Source of the DNA: Prochlorococcus sp. AG-355-O17
GTDB taxonomy: Bacteria; Cyanobacteriota; Cyanobacteriia; PCC-6307; Cyanobiaceae
NCBI GenBank assembly: GCA_003280655.1
Contig: QCEK01000010.1
Coordinates: 1-52,305, forward strand
Direction of reading: 5' to 3'
Length of the DNA stretch: 52,305 bases
Shown here: positions 48,519 through 52,305 of the stretch, in pieces
How positions within the stretch are numbered: position 1 is the first letter of the stretch
Layout: the number at the start of each line of letters is the position of its first letter
The notes under the pieces: model-generated
What the model saw: only the letters and a program-made list of their open reading frames with translations
The model's database searches: none
Told to the model about the DNA's origin: nothing
Translations under genes and position numbers: made by a program

Positions 48519-50446
48519 CTTAATAATTGAGGTGTTCTCTCTTTCTCAGGAATTTTAGTGAATTTGGAAAGAATACTTACAAATTCATCACCATCTAATG
48601 TTTCCTTTTCGATTAATAGGTCAACTATCTTATCCATAGCCTCTCTATTTTTGCTTACTATATCGTAGGTTTCTTTATAACATTCCTTAACCATTACTCT
48701 TACACTTTCATCAATTTGTTTAGAGATTGAATCAGAAACTTCACTTCTAGTCATTAAATCTCTACCAACAAATACTTCTTGATTACCACTTTCTAAGGCT
48801 ATCGGACCTAAATTACTCATTCCAAATCTAGTAACCATTTGGCGGGCCATTGAAGCAACTTGTTGAAAGTCACCTCCCGCCCCTGTTGTAATCTCACCTT
48901 CTCCAAAAACAACATCTTCAGCAGCTCTTCCTCCTAAAGCACCCATTATCCTCGCTTTTAATTGCGCCCTGCTAACAAGTGTTTGTTCATCGTCTGGGGT
49001 AAACCAAGTTAATCCTTTAGCTTGACCTCTTGGAATGACGGTTACCTTTTGAACAGGATCATGTGCTTTAACAAGTGAACCTATGAGAGCATGACCAACT
49101 TCATGATATGCAATTAATCTCTTGCTTCTACCGTCTGTTAATGGAGAACCTTCCATTCCTGCGACAATCCTGTCTACAGAGTCATCAATTTCTGAGATAC
49201 TTATAGAATCTTTTCTCCTTCTGGCAGTTAATATAGCAGCCTCATTTAATAAATTTGCTAAATCTGCTCCCGTAAATCCTGGTGTTCTTCTCGCAATGCT
49301 TTCAAGCGTTAAATCCTCTTGAAGTTTCTTATTCCTAGAATGAACTTCCAGTATTGATAGTCTTCCCTTGATATCAGGTGCATCTACAGTTACCTGCCTA
49401 TCAAATCTGCCTGGTCTCATTAGAGCTGAATCTAAAACATCGGGCCTGTTTGTGGCTGCAATTATTATTATGCCACTATTACCTTCGAAGCCATCCATTT
49501 CAGTAAGTAATTGATTGAGAGTTTGTTCTCTCTCATCATTACCTCCACCAATACCTGCACCTCTTTGCCTTCCGACAGCATCTATTTCATCAATAAAAAT
49601 TAAACAAGGACTATTCTCCTTAGCTCTTTTGAAAAGGTCTCTAACTCTACTAGCGCCAACACCAACAAACATTTCAACAAATTCAGAACCTGATAATGAG
49701 AAAAATGGCACTCCAGCTTCACCTGCGATTGCTTTAGCTAAAAGGGTTTTACCAGTACCAGGAGGTCCTACCAATAGAACTCCTTTGGGAATCCTTGCAC
49801 CTACAGAGGTAAACTTTTCTGGTTTTTTCAGAAAAGTTACAACTTCTTGCAAGTCCTGTTTAGCTTCATTAACCCCTGCAACATCATCAAATACAACCCC
49901 TGTTTCAGCTTCCATTGCAAATCTCGCCTTTGTTTTCCCAAACTGCATTGCTTGGCCAGGACCTCCGGGCATACCATTTGACCTCCTCGCTAACAAAATT
50001 AAACCTCCAATTAAGATAGCCGGGAAGAGTAAATTACCTAAAATTCCTAATGCAGGAGGAGCTGTTTTTACTGGATGAACATCAAAACTGATTCCCTCAT
50101 TTTTTAAAATATTTATAAGTTCTGGTGTTAAGCCAGGAAGATCTACACGCAACCTTTGAACTTTATTATCTAAATCCGAATCTATTGTCTCTATAACTGC
50201 ATTTCTGCCTCCCTCGAAAATATCAACAGATGTAACCCTTCCAGAATTAATGTAATCTAAAAATCTGCCGTAACTAACTCTTGCTACCGCTGAATTTCTT
50301 GGTGCAACAGTAGTGCCATTAGATTTAAGCGTGTCAACGTTGCTTGAAGATAAAAATTGGTAGGAAAGTGCTATTACTAAAAGTATAGGTAAAGCCCATA
50401 AAATTAATGTTTTAAATTTTTGATTCATTAATTTGTTGAAAGTCAA
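48515..50446 (-). CDS. ftsH: ATP-dependent zinc metalloprotease FtsH
   Basis: 643 residues; ATG 50428 ([14 protein letters not shown]) is an alternative start. Two helices flank a periplasmic/lumenal domain (~25-125). AAA domain: Walker A GPPGTGKT, Walker [12 protein letters not shown] ending RPGRFDR. Zinc site HEVGH near residue 437. The FtsH2-type thylakoid protease removes damaged D1. Confidence 0.96.
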   Translation of the reverse strand: MTFNKLMNQKFKTLILWALPILLVIALSYQFLSSSNVDTLKSNGTTVAPRNSAVARVSYGRFLDYINSGRVTSVDIFEGGRNAVIETIDSDLDNKVQRLRVDLPGLTPELINILKNEGISFDVHPVKTAPPALGILGNLLFPAILIGGLILLARRSNGMPGGPGQAMQFGKTKARFAMEAETGVVFDDVAGVNEAKQDLQEVVTFLKKPEKFTSVGARIPKGVLLVGPPGTGKTLLAKAIAGEAGVPFFSLSGSEFVEMFVGVGASRVRDLFKRAKENSPCLIFIDEIDAVGRQRGAGIGGGNDEREQTLNQLLTEMDGFEGNSGIIIIAATNRPDVLDSALMRPGRFDRQVTVDAPDIKGRLSILEVHSRNKKLQEDLTLESIARRTPGFTGADLANLLNEAAILTARRRKDSISISEIDDSVDRIVAGMEGSPLTDGRSKRLIAYHEVGHALIGSLVKAHDPVQKVTVIPRGQAKGLTWFTPDDEQTLVSRAQLKARIMGALGGRAAEDVVFGEGEITTGAGGDFQQVASMARQMVTRFGMSNLGPIALESGNQEVFVGRDLMTRSEVSDSISKQIDESVRVMVKECYKETYDIVSKNREAMDKIVDLLIEKETLDGDEFVSILSKFTKIPEKERTPQLLS

Positions 50447-50535
50447 TTCTAGGATTCTAAACTGAATCAGTGCATTTCGTTGATATTTTCTCTAATTTTA
50501 TGCTTATACTACCCTTTAATGTATATAATTTATTA

Positions 50536-50745
50536 ATGAAATTTGAGATCAACGATAAGGTTAAGTTAATTGCGCCAGTTTCTTACTTGAAGACCTCAGA
50601 TAATATGCCGATGTTAAGACCACCTGATCTAGTGGCAATTGATGAAATTGGAGAAATCCTTTCAATTAAATCTCCAGATACTGTTGAAGTAAAGTTTAGA
50701 AGAGGTTCGTTTTTAATAGATATTAATAAGATTGAAAAAAACTAA
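50536..50745 (+). CDS. sipA: NblS-interacting protein SipA (DUF3148)
   Basis: Start ATG 50536 (MKFEINDKVKLIAPVSYLKT); an upstream in-frame ATG at 50470 lies in the ftsH promoter side and adds an improbable N-terminus. 69 residues with SDNMPMLRPPDLVAIDEIGE and VKFRRGSFLIDI typical of SipA, a small beta protein that stimulates the sensor kinase NblS. Divergent from ftsH. Confidence 0.85.
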   Translation: MKFEINDKVKLIAPVSYLKTSDNMPMLRPPDLVAIDEIGEILSIKSPDTVEVKFRRGSFLIDINKIEKN

Positions 50746-50746
50746 T

Positions 50747-51964
50747 CTAAAAGTTTTTCTTCCACCTATTAGAAATTTCTAGACATATATTTTTACTTCC
50801 TGAAATACTCAGAAAAGGTTTTGAAAAATACTTATTAGTTAATTTCAAAATATCTAACGAAGAAATTTCCTCTATTTTTGAATTTAAATCTTTCTCAGAA
50901 ATTGGTGAAATACCATAACTAACTAACTGTATCTTTCTCTGCAAAATTTCATCTAGTGATTGATTACCTAATAAAGTAGAGCCTTTTAGTTTTTCTTTTG
51001 CTAAAAATATTTCAGCATTAGTCAACGGATTTAAAAGTAAATTTTTCCATAGTGTTGATAAGAGTTCAAAAGCAAAAAGTGCTTGATCATTAGATACGGA
51101 TAAATAAATTAAAAATGGGGCATTCCCACTCCTGATAGGATAATAAACACCTAAATCATAAGTGATACCATGTTTTTCTCTAAAAAGTTTAAATAAAGCA
51201 GCGCTCATTCCATAAGATAAATATGACTCCAAAACCTTAAGAGGAAAATATTCACTACTTCTTCGAGAGCAAGTTTGGTCCCCCATCATTATTATTGTTT
51301 GATTTGAATCATTATTAATGAAGTCATATCTATTCGTAGTATTTAAATTATGATTTAAAGGATCTGATTTTTCTTTTAAGATTTTTTTTTCAAATGTTCC
51401 AAAATTTTCTCCATTTATTTCGAAATTATTTGAAATTAAATACTTTTCTCTATTTTTAAAATTTTTAAATTCAAGCAAAACATCTTCATAGGTAATCTTT
51501 GAGACATTATTAGCATTGCCTATTGTATTAGATGCATAAGGATGATTTGAGTAAACAATTCTTTTCCAGTTTTCAAAACAGATATTGAATGGATTCTCTT
51601 TATCTTTTTTAATGTGATCAATAGAAGATTTTTTTACTTTTTTAAATTCAGTTTCCGAGAGGATTGGCTTATTAATAATTAAATCTAATAAAGGTAATAA
51701 TTTGCTGAAATGTTCATTTAGGGATTTAATACTTATAGAAATACCATCTTCAAATATTTCTTGATTTAATTCTGCTCCATAGGATTCAATATATTCAGAG
51801 AGAGTGAAATTGTTAAAACCTTCACATCCTCTGGTAAGTAATGAACAAAGGATCTTGTTTATCCCTTTTTTGCCAGTGCTATCCATATTACTCCCCCCTT
51901 TAATCCAAATTAAAGCAGTTGAAAAATTTCTTTTTTTATTATTTAAAAAATATCTTTTTAACAT
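50747..51964 (-). CDS. M16-family peptidase-like protein lacking the zinc motif
   Basis: 405 residues in the M16 double-domain plan: N domain with TRGCEGFNNFTLSEYIESYGAELN, linker, C domain with FREKHGITYDLGVYYP. The HxxEH active-site motif expected near residue 40 reads as NKILCS, so this is the inactive partner. Its start overlaps the upstream M16 gene by 7 bp. Confidence 0.85.
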   Translation of the reverse strand: MLKRYFLNNKKRNFSTALIWIKGGSNMDSTGKKGINKILCSLLTRGCEGFNNFTLSEYIESYGAELNQEIFEDGISISIKSLNEHFSKLLPLLDLIINKPILSETEFKKVKKSSIDHIKKDKENPFNICFENWKRIVYSNHPYASNTIGNANNVSKITYEDVLLEFKNFKNREKYLISNNFEINGENFGTFEKKILKEKSDPLNHNLNTTNRYDFINNDSNQTIIMMGDQTCSRRSSEYFPLKVLESYLSYGMSAALFKLFREKHGITYDLGVYYPIRSGNAPFLIYLSVSNDQALFAFELLSTLWKNLLLNPLTNAEIFLAKEKLKGSTLLGNQSLDEILQRKIQLVSYGISPISEKDLNSKIEEISSLDILKLTNKYFSKPFLSISGSKNICLEISNRWKKNF

Positions 51965-52305
51965 TTACCAGGGGATGCAACTAATGTAAATTTCTCTCCA
52001 CGGATATATTCTGTGATCTCTTTGAAGTTATCCAAGTCATTCCAATATTTTAAATGACTCTCTAAATTATTTATTGAAGATTTTCTCCCCCAAAGAAGTT
52101 CATTTCCAAAGAATGAAGAGAGTTGTGTAGATGTCTCTAAATTGAAGATATAATTACTTTTAACGATATTTATTGCTTTTTTAATTTCATCCAAAGCCAA
52201 TACTTTACAATTTGAGATCTCATTTATTGTTTTATTAATTTGCTTTTCTACTAAACCAATATCTTTGGGCTCACAACTTGCTTCCATTATAAATAATCCT
52301 CCTAA
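51958..52305 (-). CDS. M16-family peptidase, C-terminal part (runs off right edge)
   Basis: The frame stays open to the window's end through GGLFIMEASCEPKDIG, a typical M16 C-domain strand, then a helix pair and YIRGEKFTLVASPGKC. Probably the active partner of the pair; its HxxEH motif lies outside the window. Overlaps the downstream gene. Confidence 0.8.
   Translation of the reverse strand, partial: LGGLFIMEASCEPKDIGLVEKQINKTINEISNCKVLALDEIKKAINIVKSNYIFNLETSTQLSSFFGNELLWGRKSSINNLESHLKYWNDLDNFKEITEYIRGEKFTLVASPGKC

Noticed and set aside
49515-50078. 187-codon plus-strand frame opposite ftsH
   Set aside because: It is the antisense of the conserved AAA domain and N-domain; the Pro/Ser/Leu-rich composition is that of an antisense shadow.
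1-52305. tRNA genes, CRISPR arrays, insertion sequences, prophage
   Set aside because: No T-loop/acceptor pairing, no spaced direct-repeat array and no transposase or integrase frames were found on reading both strands.

Overview
The window looks like a piece of a high-light-adapted Prochlorococcus chromosome. Base composition is very AT-rich. There is a high-light-inducible protein gene, a petN gene, thf1/psb29, a clpP/ftsH pair, the NblS-partner gene sipA, a SomA-type porin, and the purK-6Sa RNA synteny known from marine cyanobacteria. Species assignment is inference; the gene identities below come from motifs read directly in the translations.

Layout. 1-3.3 kb is core: the end of a MidA/DUF185 methyltransferase gene, aroB, purK and 6Sa RNA. 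3.4-18.6 kb is an accessory stretch made almost entirely of genes for proteins under 100 residues, many under 60 residues. It has two DUF1651 paralogs behind near-identical promoters with LexA-like boxes, a stand-alone NAD-ligase adenylation domain, an HLIP, an SDR, a four-gene micro-operon of membrane peptides, a K+ channel and a small cytochrome c. 18.8-33.3 kb is the phosphate/arsenate locus: phoB-phoR, a phytase-like esterase, a porin, pstS, chrA, arsJ, gap, arsR and pstCAB. 34.5-40.3 kb (minus strand) is the four-gene ligase-associated DNA repair cassette (exonuclease, ATP ligase, Lhr-type helicase, PdeM phosphoesterase). 40.3-46.9 kb is again mostly small hypothetical genes, plus a DUF2130 protein and an IF-2 N-domain protein. 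47-52.3 kb is core: petN, thf1, clpP, ftsH, sipA and two M16 peptidase-family genes.

How the genes work together. PhoB/PhoR probably drives the porin, the esterase, pstS and pstCAB; TTAA-core repeats with an 11-bp period lie upstream of pstS. Arsenate enters through phosphate transporters, and the embedded gap-arsJ pair (arsenate fixed to 1-arseno-3-phosphoglycerate, then exported) with ArsR and a perfect 24-bp palindrome forms a detoxification module inside the phosphate locus. The ligase cassette, the orphan NAD-ligase domain and the LexA-like boxes add a DNA-damage theme.

The most unusual signal is a 26-codon hydrophobic reading frame overlapping the start of both DUF1651 genes in the +1 frame. 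Both copies have the same length and start offset, a better ribosome-binding site than the host gene, and differences that are silent in the small frame but change the host protein. No tRNA, rRNA, insertion sequence, prophage or CRISPR array was found.
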